From the IMG/VR virus record IMGVR_UViG_3300032053_013224, positions 1 to 26,024 of that record: 26,024 nucleotides of DNA, one strand, 5' to 3'. The notes below the pieces were generated by a model. It saw nothing but the letters and a program-made list of their open reading frames with translations, did no database searches and had not been told where the DNA came from. This DNA is from a virus. This document shows, piece by piece, positions 6,968 to 15,035 of the stretch (position 1 is the first letter of the stretch; each line of letters begins with the position of its first letter). A program made the position numbers and the translations under genes.

Positions 6968-9666
6968 TACTTCACTCCTAAGCGGCATAGAATGCGCGCT
7001 CTTCTTATAAATCTGCGTAATAAGTCAGACCTTGTTTCAGGCTTTTTCTCTTTAGTGTAACGATCAACAGTGATAGCCTCAAAACCACTACATCCCACTG
7101 TAGCTATTTTCATCGATAACTTTACACGATTATGTCGACGCGATGCTACATCTATCTTCTTAATGTCCTTACTTGTCACCTGTGTTGCAATAGGTGCTTC
7201 AGCTTCTAGCCATCCCAAATGCGGAAAATTAATTACTTGTTTTCCAGCACCCTCATTAATAACATCTACTTTCACTGTTTTATCTTCATTGATGGTTATA
7301 TTAACCACTTTGTTGTAACCTTGAAGATTGGGGTCTTTTGAACTAACAAAAGCCACTTGACCCTTAAGGTCTTTTACTTTAGCTTTTCGTTTATCATTCC
7401 AATCAACCCAAGCTAAAGAACCTTCAACATATACCACACGACCATATTTATCTGGCTCAATTACTGAAACAACCTGTTCACCAACCTGAACTGGTAAGTT
7501 CCACTGTTCCGCTGATGGTTCTGGTTCTTCGATTTCAGTATGAATTTCACGTTCAGCTCTCTTTAAGTTCTTAACAAATCGACTATTACCTACAGACTTA
7601 GCTCCATCTCCAATTTTGTTCTCATCACAATGAACAACATATACTTTAGTTCCACCCAAATCACCCTCATTAGGGTCTCTTACAACATACCAATGTTGTT
7701 CACCACATTGTGAGCACTTCCAATCACCTGCCTCATTGTTAACCATTAAAACTTCACGATAAACACCACAATTTGGACAAGTAGCTGAATTGATAGCTAA
7801 TTTATTGTTATCTACATATACCGTAGCTGACTGACCACAATTCCAACAAGTGCGTCCACCAGTCACCGATATCTTTACAGGAACCATATCTTTTTCCCGT
7901 AATCTCTCCCTAATTTCTTTCTCACTTGGCGTATGACCAAGCTCCTCAGCCAACTCTTCAACTACATCTTCTTTACGTAGTTGTTTAAATCTCTTCTGCC
8001 TCTCTACTTCTCTTTCAGTGCTAGTCCAGCGTCTCTTCTGTCTCTTGGTAGGTGGTTTAAAATCAGAGAAAGACCCTCTATATTCATTTGTAACGTTTCC
8101 TATTTCTTCTCTAAAGGCTCTATGGAAAGCCTCAAAAGGAATCTTTACTAGTTTACCAATCTCTGGCAATTTGCCCTCTGTTGGCTCACCTAGTGCCTCG
8201 GGGAACTCTTCATTAAGTCTTTCTTTAATTTTATTGAGTGTTTCCCTTGCAAGTTCTTCTGTGGTTTTGTCATCAGGATCAACACCAAATCGTCTAAATT
8301 GATATAAAATCATATCTGTCAAAGTTGTGTCAGAATAATCAAGATCCTTCTCAGTCTCCGTGGCAACATGAGGTGGATGCAATTGAGGCTGATCAATAAC
8401 CTGGGTAGCTATTCTTTCTACCATTGAAGCCAATTCTTGCTCGCGACTTTGTAGCGCAGCTCCAGGATACATTTTTAAATAAGAATTAATTATTTCTTCA
8501 CGGTACTTAGCACGATCCGTTTCTGTTAAATCAATATCAGTTAACAATATATCTGAATGCTCTTCTATGTGCTTAAAGGGTAATATGCTAGGATTAGAAA
8601 CATTAATCCAGAATTTACCTTGACCATCACACACCATGCACTTCACATAGTCACCCAGCTCATCACTATATCCCTGTGAGGGTCGATGATACGTCTTTCC
8701 ACGAAAAGTAGAAACTGCTGTATCAAACAAGTGTTGCAATCCTTCAGGACTTAAGCGTCTAAGAGCATTTGCACGATCCTTTTCATTCCCTCCTAAGTTC
8801 CTATAAAAACCACTTAAAAAGGTAGTGTCATTTACTAAAGCTTTGTTTCTAGGTGACTCTAACTCTTTCTTGTGCTCTTCCTTAAAGCGAAGGTCGGCTA
8901 ATTCGCCACTGATCTCGTTGATCTCAGATTCAACATCTATCTTAGAGCGTCTCTCTTCTTTTGTTAAATCTTTACGATATTTTGGTTGAGATATTGATCC
9001 ACCTGGATCCATATAGTGCTTCACAAGTTGGGTTTGCAATTCTTGAATCTGAAGAAGCAGTTTCTTTTCTTTTGAAACCTTGCCACCTGGACTCTTTTTC
9101 TTGTCCTGAGGTTTAACAAACCTAAGTGGGGCTGTAGGTTTCTTTTCTTCCTTCTCAAGTTTTTCCCACTCGTCCTCAGCTGCCTCAATAATAAGACCTG
9201 AACTCACATTAGAGGTAACGTCTGCAACTGCATCAGCGTCTGAAGAACCTGGAGCTTTTTGTTGAGCATTGTCTTCAACCTCTCTACGAGACTCTTGTGG
9301 TTCATCAAACTTGGTTTTCTTAAAGGGTTGCTTACGTTGCTCTTTAATCTTCTTAGCTTCCTCACTTCCTGGTTTCACACCAGGAAGAATGGCGGCAGGG
9401 GCTTGACCTCTTTCAATCTGCTTTAGATCGTCTTCTAAATTCAATTTGGGCATATCTAAGGCAATCTTCACAAATACTTGTCGACGAAGTGCTCTTTTTT
9501 GAGTGTCTGACAATCCTGTTCGACTTGCAAAGTCCTCTAGAGCCTCCTCAATATTAGCATAGGAGTTGCGCCCTTCAGTCTTAAGTTTAAGATGACCCAT
9601 ATAGTTAGCAAGAACAATTCGCTTTACTAAACGTGAATTAATAAATTCGTCAAGCCAATTACTCAT
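6967..9666 (-). CDS. Large multi-domain protein: zinc knuckles, HTH-like segment, SH3/KOW-like segment
   Basis: About 899 residues, family not recognised. The first two codons are both ATG; AGGAG lies five bases before the second (9666) and two before the first (9669), so I use the second. Visible parts in order: a helical N-terminus, a charged linker with a short coiled coil (about 200-220), a CMVCDGQG knuckle (C343, C346), and a helical segment EELAEELGHTPSEKEIRERL (about 570-589) that resembles a sigma-factor region 3 helix-turn-helix. Three CxxC pairs follow (C607/C610, C630/C633, C651/C654). Next comes a beta-rich SH3/KOW-like segment (GEQVVSVIEPDKYGRVVYV, about 729-770). The C-terminus is very basic (LLRRFIRRARILCRLG). 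The make-up hints at nucleic-acid contact, but the gene sits among virion-like genes. Its start overlaps the end of the intron-split gene by 8 bases. Confidence 0.85.
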   Translation of the reverse strand: MSNWLDEFINSRLVKRIVLANYMGHLKLKTEGRNSYANIEEALEDFASRTGLSDTQKRALRRQVFVKIALDMPKLNLEDDLKQIERGQAPAAILPGVKPGSEEAKKIKEQRKQPFKKTKFDEPQESRREVEDNAQQKAPGSSDADAVADVTSNVSSGLIIEAAEDEWEKLEKEEKKPTAPLRFVKPQDKKKSPGGKVSKEKKLLLQIQELQTQLVKHYMDPGGSISQPKYRKDLTKEERRSKIDVESEINEISGELADLRFKEEHKKELESPRNKALVNDTTFLSGFYRNLGGNEKDRANALRRLSPEGLQHLFDTAVSTFRGKTYHRPSQGYSDELGDYVKCMVCDGQGKFWINVSNPSILPFKHIEEHSDILLTDIDLTETDRAKYREEIINSYLKMYPGAALQSREQELASMVERIATQVIDQPQLHPPHVATETEKDLDYSDTTLTDMILYQFRRFGVDPDDKTTEELARETLNKIKERLNEEFPEALGEPTEGKLPEIGKLVKIPFEAFHRAFREEIGNVTNEYRGSFSDFKPPTKRQKRRWTSTEREVERQKRFKQLRKEDVVEELAEELGHTPSEKEIRERLREKDMVPVKISVTGGRTCWNCGQSATVYVDNNKLAINSATCPNCGVYREVLMVNNEAGDWKCSQCGEQHWYVVRDPNEGDLGGTKVYVVHCDENKIGDGAKSVGNSRFVKNLKRAEREIHTEIEEPEPSAEQWNLPVQVGEQVVSVIEPDKYGRVVYVEGSLAWVDWNDKRKAKVKDLKGQVAFVSSKDPNLQGYNKVVNITINEDKTVKVDVINEGAGKQVINFPHLGWLEAEAPIATQVTSKDIKKIDVASRRHNRVKLSMKIATVGCSGFEAITVDRYTKEKKPETRSDLLRRFIRRARILCRLGVK

Positions 9667-9927
9667 CATTTCTCCTCAGTAAATTAATTATTTCCCCCGC
9701 CTCTTCCCCAAGACCTTTTTCTAAAAGAGTAAGAGCAAATCTTTGAAGTCTTTGTGCTAAGCTGCTCTTTTTACCAGGAAAGCTTTTAAAAACACCACCT
9801 GGACCTCTTGTCATTGCATCCCAATCTGGAGGATGTGGAAATTTACGAAGTGCTTCTGGTACCCACCAAAATTGTGGATTTCCTTTAAGAGACTCCTGAA
9901 TACAAAACGAATATTGATCACCAGAGT
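9659..9927 (-). CDS. Downstream exon of an intron-split virion-like gene
   Basis: This 3' exon has no start codon of its own. Read from 9927 it gives about 89 codons: SGDQYSFCIQESLKG, FWWVPEALRKFPHPPDW, GPGGVFKSFPGKKSS, and then RFALTLLEKGLGEEAGEIIN near the C-terminus. The stop is TAA at 9659-9661, and the 3' end overlaps the next gene. The last 30 residues are another copy of the shared module (ALTLLEKG, then LGEEAGEIINLL). An in-frame TAG lies a short way upstream, inside the intron, so it needs splicing to the exon at 11026-11503. Under the tentative junction used here the phases match and the spliced product is 248 residues. Codon use and content look fully coding, so this is not decay. 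The splice point may be off by a few to about ten bases. Confidence 0.75.
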
Positions 9928-11025
9928 CCCAACCCTTCGGTTTATCCTATGGCTTTCACCATAAGCCGGACTATACCACTATCTCTTCGAGATACCTCTT
10001 GGTAGTCTCTGGGGCCCACTTACATGTGCCTGCTGATTGTCCATTGTTTACATCCTTTGAATTTTCACACTTCGGTACCAAAGGCTTTAGGAGTTTCCAG
10101 CATATTCGAGGTTTGCTTACCATATCACTATGGTAAGGGGCAAGATTATTTACCCAAAATATCATTAAAACTAAATTTTTGCATACCTCCCCCTATTAGC
10201 TATTTTATAAAGCATTGAACTTTCTATATAGGGTGTAATTAAATCGATAAGTTTCTCAGCCTCAGCTACTAGAAACTTAGTATAAGGATATCTTTTACCA
10301 TTTTTATATTTGGAAGTGTATTCAATTTTACAATTTACATTCCATTTTTCCTTAAAATATTGAATAATAATATCATGTTCTTCAACAGAAAAGTCACAGG
10401 TCATCAACCTAACACCACCACACTGCACTTTGTGGGCATCATCTTGATACCAAATTGCAATACTCAATAATGTTAACTTATTTAAGTTATTCCAAGATAC
10501 ATGCTTCTTGTCAGTGTAAAACTCTCTACGAAGAGCCTCTAAAACTTGAAAAAAACTTGTATTTATACGACACTCTGTCTTACTAGTCTTTTTACTTATT
10601 GGATAAGAAAAATGAGGCTGTAATCTTTGTAGACCTTTTGCTTTCCATTTAAGATACTGCTCTTGCTTTATTCCATGTCCTTCAATAAAGTTAGCGGTAA
10701 CATTATTTCTTGTATACAAACCACCATCGCCTAGAATACTACCTCTGATTATTTGCTCTTCTTCTTGAGTAAGACAATCGTCAATCAAATCAAGATTGTG
10801 GCCAACTCTGATTCCCTCACTTACACTTCTGATTTGAATTCCATACTTTTTCATCCATCTATGAATTGTCAAACCACTAATTTCCATTTCTTTGCCTATT
10901 TGGTGAGTTGATTTCCTATTTTGAGTATACTCTTGCTCCAAAAAAACCTCAATTGGTAGCCCTACTCTCTCTTCAATCTGTTTGACCTTACGCATACCTT
11001 TATATTTATTATACATCCTCAATCC
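9928..11025 (-). ncRNA. Group I self-splicing intron
   Basis: All four conserved core elements occur in order on the minus strand. P (ATGCTGGAAACTCC) is within 10083-10103. Q (GGACAATCAGCAGG) lies at 10029-10042. R (CAGAGACTACC) is at 10001-10011. S (GGTATAGTCC) is at 9968-9977. TGCTG/CAGCA gives P4 and GACTA/TAGTC gives P7. Two P9-type hairpins follow: TTATGG...CCATAG, then AACC-GAAG-GGTT. The core is at the 3' end, so the endonuclease ORF sits upstream of it, in the P1-P2 region. Boundaries are tentative. A short P1 (exon ATATT with intron GATGT) places the 5' site after 11026, and a 3' G at 9928 restores frame through a TAC codon. An alternative 3' G at 9919 is possible. Presence of the intron is secure; the ends are not. 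Confidence 0.88.
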
Positions 11026-11034
11026 AATATTCAT
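10171..11034 (-). CDS. LAGLIDADG homing endonuclease with N-terminal HTH, intron-encoded
   Basis: A 287-residue double-motif LAGLIDADG enzyme that would cut an intronless allele and promote intron spread. An N-terminal DNA-binding helix-turn-helix covers about residues 27-66 (EVFLEQEYTQNRKSTHQIG, then LTIHRWMKKYG). The first LAGLIDADG helix is IRGSILGDGGLY (96-107, acidic D103) and the second is SIAIWYQDDAH (191-201, D198/D199). The pattern matches the LAGLIDADG_2 type of intron endonuclease. The ATG at 11034 has GAAGG five bases upstream but lies in the end of the upstream exon, in another frame; an in-frame ATG at 10995 would be wholly intronic. Splicing would remove the gene from mRNA if the upstream start is used, so expression would come from unspliced transcript. 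Both catalytic acidic positions are present, so the enzyme looks intact. Confidence 0.92.
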   Translation of the reverse strand: MNIGLRMYNKYKGMRKVKQIEERVGLPIEVFLEQEYTQNRKSTHQIGKEMEISGLTIHRWMKKYGIQIRSVSEGIRVGHNLDLIDDCLTQEEEQIIRGSILGDGGLYTRNNVTANFIEGHGIKQEQYLKWKAKGLQRLQPHFSYPISKKTSKTECRINTSFFQVLEALRREFYTDKKHVSWNNLNKLTLLSIAIWYQDDAHKVQCGGVRLMTCDFSVEEHDIIIQYFKEKWNVNCKIEYTSKYKNGKRYPYTKFLVAEAEKLIDLITPYIESSMLYKIANRGRYAKI

Positions 11035-11503
11035 TATCGCCTTCAGAACTTTCCAGTACCCCCAGTTGTTGTAGTTTCTTCAAAAACCTACTCTCTTTAT
11101 AAAGATTTAACTTGTGACGAGTAGTAATCTTACGAAAGATTAGATTAACATCAGGATTAATCTCTCTACGACATCTCTCCAGAAATTCTTCGGACAAGGA
11201 ATTATAAAAAGAAGAATCGTCTGAAGAAGAAACAGCAAAGGATCCTATAGCATATAGGGCACCTTGCCCCGCTAAAGTGCCCGGTTGCTCTACATAAGAT
11301 GCAACAATTATATTAGACCGAGAGAGTTCATCATAAAAAACATTGGCATAAATCAATGCTTCATTATAATTCTCTGTTAAGTGACTAAACCCCTTAACAA
11401 TATCTCCCTGTTGATCTGATACTGACACCTTGTAATAGAGTGTCTTTGCATCATCACAAGCTTGTAAATTAACTGTATAATCTGGATTGCCTGAATTAAT
11501 CAT
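11026..11503 (-). CDS. Upstream exon of an intron-split virion-like gene
   Basis: This exon starts with ATG at 11503, three bases after the previous stop, and encodes about 159 residues before the proposed splice site. The same frame continues into the intron and stops at 11009, so an unspliced message would give a 164-residue truncated protein. The N-terminal two thirds look like a compact alpha/beta fold (KTLYYKVSVSDQQGDIVKGF, EALIYANVFYDELSRSNIIV). The last part is charged and helical (FRKITTRHKLNLYKE). I do not recognise the family. Joining to 9659-9927 through a TAC codon gives EGDNEY-YSGDQYSF, a 248-residue product ending in the shared helical module. It follows the 220-residue protein gene and precedes the 899-residue protein gene. 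Confidence 0.72.
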
Positions 11504-11506
11504 AAA

Positions 11507-12169
11507 TTATGCAAAATACTGCTTAATCATATCGTAGGAACCTTCGTCACCAACGAAAGATCCTGCAATCGGATATCCCATATCCCTCATTATTTGTTTT
11601 AAAGCAAACTTCTCTCTATCATTAATACTAAATCTAGAAGCTAACTTGGTAAATACATCTTCAATATTTTTACCATTAGATATCTTAGCATTAATACAAA
11701 GACGTGCAATGGCAAATAAAAATGGGTCAACGACATAAACGAACCCTGCTGACTTGGAGGCTGTTTTTAATATGTTAGTTCGACTAGCAGCAATCTGAAT
11801 CTGTTCACGTATAGTGTTTAGATTCTCCTCTGTATTGTCGAGAACCTCTAATTGGTCCATACTAAGCTCAGCCTGTTCTGCATCAGCGGTGGCTCCTTTT
11901 ATAATAGTTTTCTCTAATCTATCATAATAAGCAACAGCGCGTCGTAAACTATTAAGGTTGTCTGCCTTAATCTGAGGGGCGGACCGTAAAGATGCTGTAC
12001 AATATTTTACAAAATCATTAGGATTAGTCCACGCCTCAACCTCCATAGGTTGAAGAGCGTTTTCTTCTGTTTCATCAACTAAAATCATATCATTAGTAAT
12101 GCTGTCCTCATCGACAACCATATCGTTTGATTCCAAAATTTCATTTTCATTAACTTCAAAATTATCCAT
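11507..12169 (-). CDS. Unrecognised virion-like protein with acidic N-terminus
   Basis: The product is 220 residues. AAGGAG lies about ten bases before the ATG. The first 45 residues are strongly acidic and low in complexity (NENEILESNDMVVDEDS). A helical middle follows (NLNSLRRAVAYYDRLEKTI). The segment ILKTASKSAGFVYVVDPFLF resembles the short KTA-type segments in neighbours. The C-terminal half looks like a compact helical domain (DVFTKLASRFSINDREKFAL) ending in a Gly/Asp-rich tail. There is no clear copy of the shared helical module. The gene lies between the duplicated 419-residue protein and the split gene, with only 3 bases to the latter, so all three probably share a transcript. No function can be assigned. 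Confidence 0.85.
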   Translation of the reverse strand: MDNFEVNENEILESNDMVVDEDSITNDMILVDETEENALQPMEVEAWTNPNDFVKYCTASLRSAPQIKADNLNSLRRAVAYYDRLEKTIIKGATADAEQAELSMDQLEVLDNTEENLNTIREQIQIAASRTNILKTASKSAGFVYVVDPFLFAIARLCINAKISNGKNIEDVFTKLASRFSINDREKFALKQIMRDMGYPIAGSFVGDEGSYDMIKQYFA

Positions 12170-12189
12170 AATAATTATACTCCTTGTCC

Positions 12190-13449
12190 CTATTGTTTCT
12201 TATTTTGCTTCCTATACTCATTTATAAGACTCATTATATGTTGACGTTGTTGAGGATTTAAATTTTTAAGATTTGGCCTTATTGCTTCAGATGTGCCACC
12301 CTTAGGTACTACCCCTGGTGCTGCTCCTGGTGCTGCTCCTGACTGCTCTTCAACTGAAGGTTGAACCTCTGGTGTAATAGCCTGAGGTGTTGTGGTGGAA
12401 GTGGGTTGGATGGGTTGTTGTTCTTGCTGGGGTTGTTGTCCTTGCGCTGGCTGTTCAGGAACCTGTGCCACAATCTGCCCTAGTTGTTGTATTGATTGAA
12501 GAACGCCACTCAAATCTTGTTGAAAGGCATCTATTTCAGATAAAAACGTATCAACATAAGAGTTGGCATCTGTTATATTCTGACGAGAGGATTGTAGTCG
12601 TCCATATGCGATGTTTAATTTATCCATAAGATCCCAATGAATTTTAGAGACATTCTTATCATTAAATACTGTATCTTGAGCTCTGCTCCACCACTCACTT
12701 GCTGGAGGTAATGCAGACAGACGTCGTAACGATGCAGCCATTTCTTGTGCTTGCTTAATAAAAATACTATCAACCTCATGAGCTAATACTGTTTCGCCTT
12801 GACCCTCTAAGTTGTTTGCTATTTTGAGCAATTTCTCTAAGAAATTGATACTACTAACAGGATTGATCGCCTGAGTTTCTTCAGGGTCAAATGGCTTTTG
12901 ATCTGAAGCAGGCTTGGGAACAGACTGTTGTTGCTGCTGAAATTGCTGTTGCATTGTACGAGCTGCTTCACCTGCCTGCTTAGCACTCATCATGGCCTGT
13001 GCTAAATCTCTTTGAAGATAACGAATTACATTCTTAAGATCTCTAGTGTATTCGGGCTTACCCATATTCTTCCAAACATTACTTAACATTGTGCGAGCCG
13101 AATTGATTTGTTTAATTAAATTCCAATGATTTTGTCTGAGTGAAGTTAAGTGCTTACGAAACTCTGGATTTGTTTCTCTTTCAGTTGAAAACCAATCCTT
13201 AAGTTGTTGTCCTTTTTCCTTAATCCACTGCCATTGTGCTTCTTTAATTAAAGTGTTATCGAGAGATGTAGCCTCTGCTCTGAAGCCAATCTCGTCAAGA
13301 GAGTTAGCCAATGTAACAATCTGTTGAATAATGTCAGCGTGTTTCTCTTTTTTAAGACCTGTTGATGTTTGACAAATTGCGAAAGCCTCTGATTCTGATT
13401 TGCCAGAATCCATTACTTTCTTAATGCAATCCATTAACTTCTTAGGCAT
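12190..13449 (-). CDS. Virion-like protein with two module-headed repeats
   Basis: About 419 residues from the ATG at 13449, which has AAGGAG four bases upstream. A longer start at 13467 lies inside the previous gene and has no ribosome site. The N-terminus (KLMDCIKKVMDSGKSESEAF, then AIC) matches a short Cys-containing motif often seen in phage proteins of unknown role. Two copies of the shared module follow, at about 38-72 (VTLANSLDEIG, then FRAEATSLDNTLIKEAQ) and 203-235 (LLKIANNLEGQG, then HEVDSIFIKQAQ). Each is followed by a similar helical domain with a W-x-L start (HWNLIKQINSARTML; HWDLMDKLNIAYGRL) and a later Q/R-DL pattern. A Gln-rich linker (about 165-185) joins the repeats, and a long Pro/Gln/Ala tail (about 330-395) ends in a short basic helix. 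Repeat architecture is clear; function is unknown. Confidence 0.87.
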   Translation of the reverse strand: MPKKLMDCIKKVMDSGKSESEAFAICQTSTGLKKEKHADIIQQIVTLANSLDEIGFRAEATSLDNTLIKEAQWQWIKEKGQQLKDWFSTERETNPEFRKHLTSLRQNHWNLIKQINSARTMLSNVWKNMGKPEYTRDLKNVIRYLQRDLAQAMMSAKQAGEAARTMQQQFQQQQQSVPKPASDQKPFDPEETQAINPVSSINFLEKLLKIANNLEGQGETVLAHEVDSIFIKQAQEMAASLRRLSALPPASEWWSRAQDTVFNDKNVSKIHWDLMDKLNIAYGRLQSSRQNITDANSYVDTFLSEIDAFQQDLSGVLQSIQQLGQIVAQVPEQPAQGQQPQQEQQPIQPTSTTTPQAITPEVQPSVEEQSGAAPGAAPGVVPKGGTSEAIRPNLKNLNPQQRQHIMSLINEYRKQNKKQ

Positions 13450-13459
13450 CTCTCTCTCC

Positions 13460-14152
13460 TTACCCATATAAACTATAATAACTGAAATCGTGATATTGTT
13501 GATAAGAACGATCTAAATTAATTGTATTAAAACCTTCAAACAACCTTGGATAAATAGGAGACCCTCGATATAGCTTGGGCACTTCTCTAGCCCCTATTTC
13601 AGTTCCAAATGTGCAATTTACTGCTTCTTGATCTGACAAAACCTGAGCAGCAAACGGACACTGACTACCAGTTTTATATTTCTCATAAACCCTTTTATTG
13701 TGTTTCATTTCAGGACCACGAGGCTCCATGTCTGTAACAGCTGTACCCACATCTTGACATGCTTGAGGAATATTGAGACCAAAAGGACACTTGTCAGAAG
13801 TATTATCTTTTCTTATGTCTGCTTGCTTACAAAAACTACAAGCACTTGCAACGGTATGTCTTCTTCTGTAGGAATCTAAAATAGCATCAAGGGCACTTTT
13901 TTGCTCTAATGCTTCTAATTCTATTATCTTATCTATCTTGTTAGATAACACACTTAATCCTTGGCAATCTAAATTGTCAGCTATTTTAATTAAATCATCA
14001 ATGGGTGTGCTATAATAACTTATTGCTTCATTAAGATTCATTCCACTAGCCTCTGCACTAATTTGAGTTAATTGTGTAATCTGATCAGCAAGGGAGTGCA
14101 ATCCCTTGGCATCTACTATATTGGCTAGTTGAATAAGTTTTTCTCTGCTCAT
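13460..14152 (-). CDS. Cys-rich virion-like protein with two N-terminal helical modules
   Basis: The product is 230 residues and its ATG overlaps the preceding stop as TAATG. Two shared modules lie at the N-terminus: residues 1-35 (LIQLANIVDAKG, then LHSLADQITQL) and 51-85 (LIKIADNLDCQG, then LSVLSNKIDKII). After these comes a Cys-rich region: CSFC (C105, C108), CPFGL (C122), C132, CPFAA (C165) and CTFG (C180). The repeated C-[PT]-F-[GA] pattern could bind zinc or an iron-sulfur cluster. The C-terminus is aromatic (YQQYHDFSYYSLYG), like many phage structural proteins. I cannot name a family. Position between two other module-bearing genes supports membership of the same assembly. Confidence 0.87.
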   Translation of the reverse strand: MSREKLIQLANIVDAKGLHSLADQITQLTQISAEASGMNLNEAISYYSTPIDDLIKIADNLDCQGLSVLSNKIDKIIELEALEQKSALDAILDSYRRRHTVASACSFCKQADIRKDNTSDKCPFGLNIPQACQDVGTAVTDMEPRGPEMKHNKRVYEKYKTGSQCPFAAQVLSDQEAVNCTFGTEIGAREVPKLYRGSPIYPRLFEGFNTINLDRSYQQYHDFSYYSLYG

Positions 14153-15033
14153 TATACACCAGGTTGCGCGGGTCTCTGTTGTATCCGTGGTTCTGTGGTT
14201 TTTGTCACCCTTGCTTTCATGGGTATTTGACTTAGAGTTGTATATAACTCTACTAACTTCTTATGAATACCATCGAGATCATCTAAATCTTTCTTAATAA
14301 TATCAACTACCATACTAGCTTCTGAATTGTGATTCAAACCAATTAGTGTATTTCTGATTTGCATCATTTTATCTAGATGAATACCATAATTAAAAAGATC
14401 TATTTCTTCTTTTATGAGGACTAAAGCTTGATTAAGGCTGGGACCCTCCTGTGCAGTCTTAATTATTTTCTTGTCACTAAAACTTCTAATAACAGAAACA
14501 CTACCTAACATAATGCTTGACAGTTCAACCAAACCTGCTTTACGAAAAATCTCTCCTGCTCTCTGATGACGCGCTTCCATTAATTGAGGACGCTTGAGCA
14601 TATTAACTTCTTCCTTGAGCTTCTGTAGAATGCGACCAATATAAAGTCCCTTATCGTCACTTCCACTTAGCAAACCTTCATCAAGTATCTTATTTAAAAT
14701 GCGTTCTGCTGAGTTAATTCGGCTTCTAAGCTTTTTCTTGAGGTCGTCCAGTTGCCTTTCTTTATCAGCTACATTATAGTCGTAGGCTACTTTTTGCATA
14801 TTCATATCTTGTTGTCCTCGTTTAGTCTGATTGTAGTGCCACCACTTATGAAAACTTTCTCGCTCCTGATAGTCCCACTTACGAGTAAAATACTCAACAA
14901 GTTCCTTATCGGAATATTTTGGATAATCATGAGCTGCTATTTTCATTTTAGTAGCCACATCTCTCCATTTTTCTAAATTGAAGGGAGACTTTGTTGGGCT
15001 TCTAAATCCTTGTGGGTACGCTTCTTTGTCCAT
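14152..15033 (-). CDS. Helical virion-like protein with internal module variant
   Basis: The product is 293 residues, almost entirely predicted helical by eye. TAAGG lies seven bases before the ATG, and the gene follows the 247-residue protein gene with a 2-base gap. The N-terminus is Trp/Lys-rich (KWRDVATKMKIAAHDYPKY; FHKWWHYNQTKRG). A charged coiled-coil-like stretch follows (about 90-150). KKIIKTAQEG (189-197) is one of the short KTA segments shared with neighbours. A divergent module sits at about 219-250 (LDKMMQIRNTLIGL, then NSEASMVVDIIKK). The tail is rich in Pro, Gln, Arg and Thr. Function is unknown. Module similarity is weaker than in other copies but keeps the EA and the hydrophobic-Asp-hydrophobic spacing. 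Confidence 0.85.
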   Translation of the reverse strand: MDKEAYPQGFRSPTKSPFNLEKWRDVATKMKIAAHDYPKYSDKELVEYFTRKWDYQERESFHKWWHYNQTKRGQQDMNMQKVAYDYNVADKERQLDDLKKKLRSRINSAERILNKILDEGLLSGSDDKGLYIGRILQKLKEEVNMLKRPQLMEARHQRAGEIFRKAGLVELSSIMLGSVSVIRSFSDKKIIKTAQEGPSLNQALVLIKEEIDLFNYGIHLDKMMQIRNTLIGLNHNSEASMVVDIIKKDLDDLDGIHKKLVELYTTLSQIPMKARVTKTTEPRIQQRPAQPGV

Positions 15034-15035
15034 TC

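Noticed and set aside
6967-9666. The CxxCxGxG-like knuckle as evidence for a DnaJ chaperone
   Set aside because: Only one CMVCDGQG is present, with no J domain and no four-fold repeat; it is better described as an isolated zinc knuckle.
9971-10165. A 64-residue minus-strand ORF between the endonuclease and the downstream exon
   Set aside because: It is the group I intron core read as protein: its bases are the conserved Q, R and S elements and pairing stems, and it has no ribosome site.
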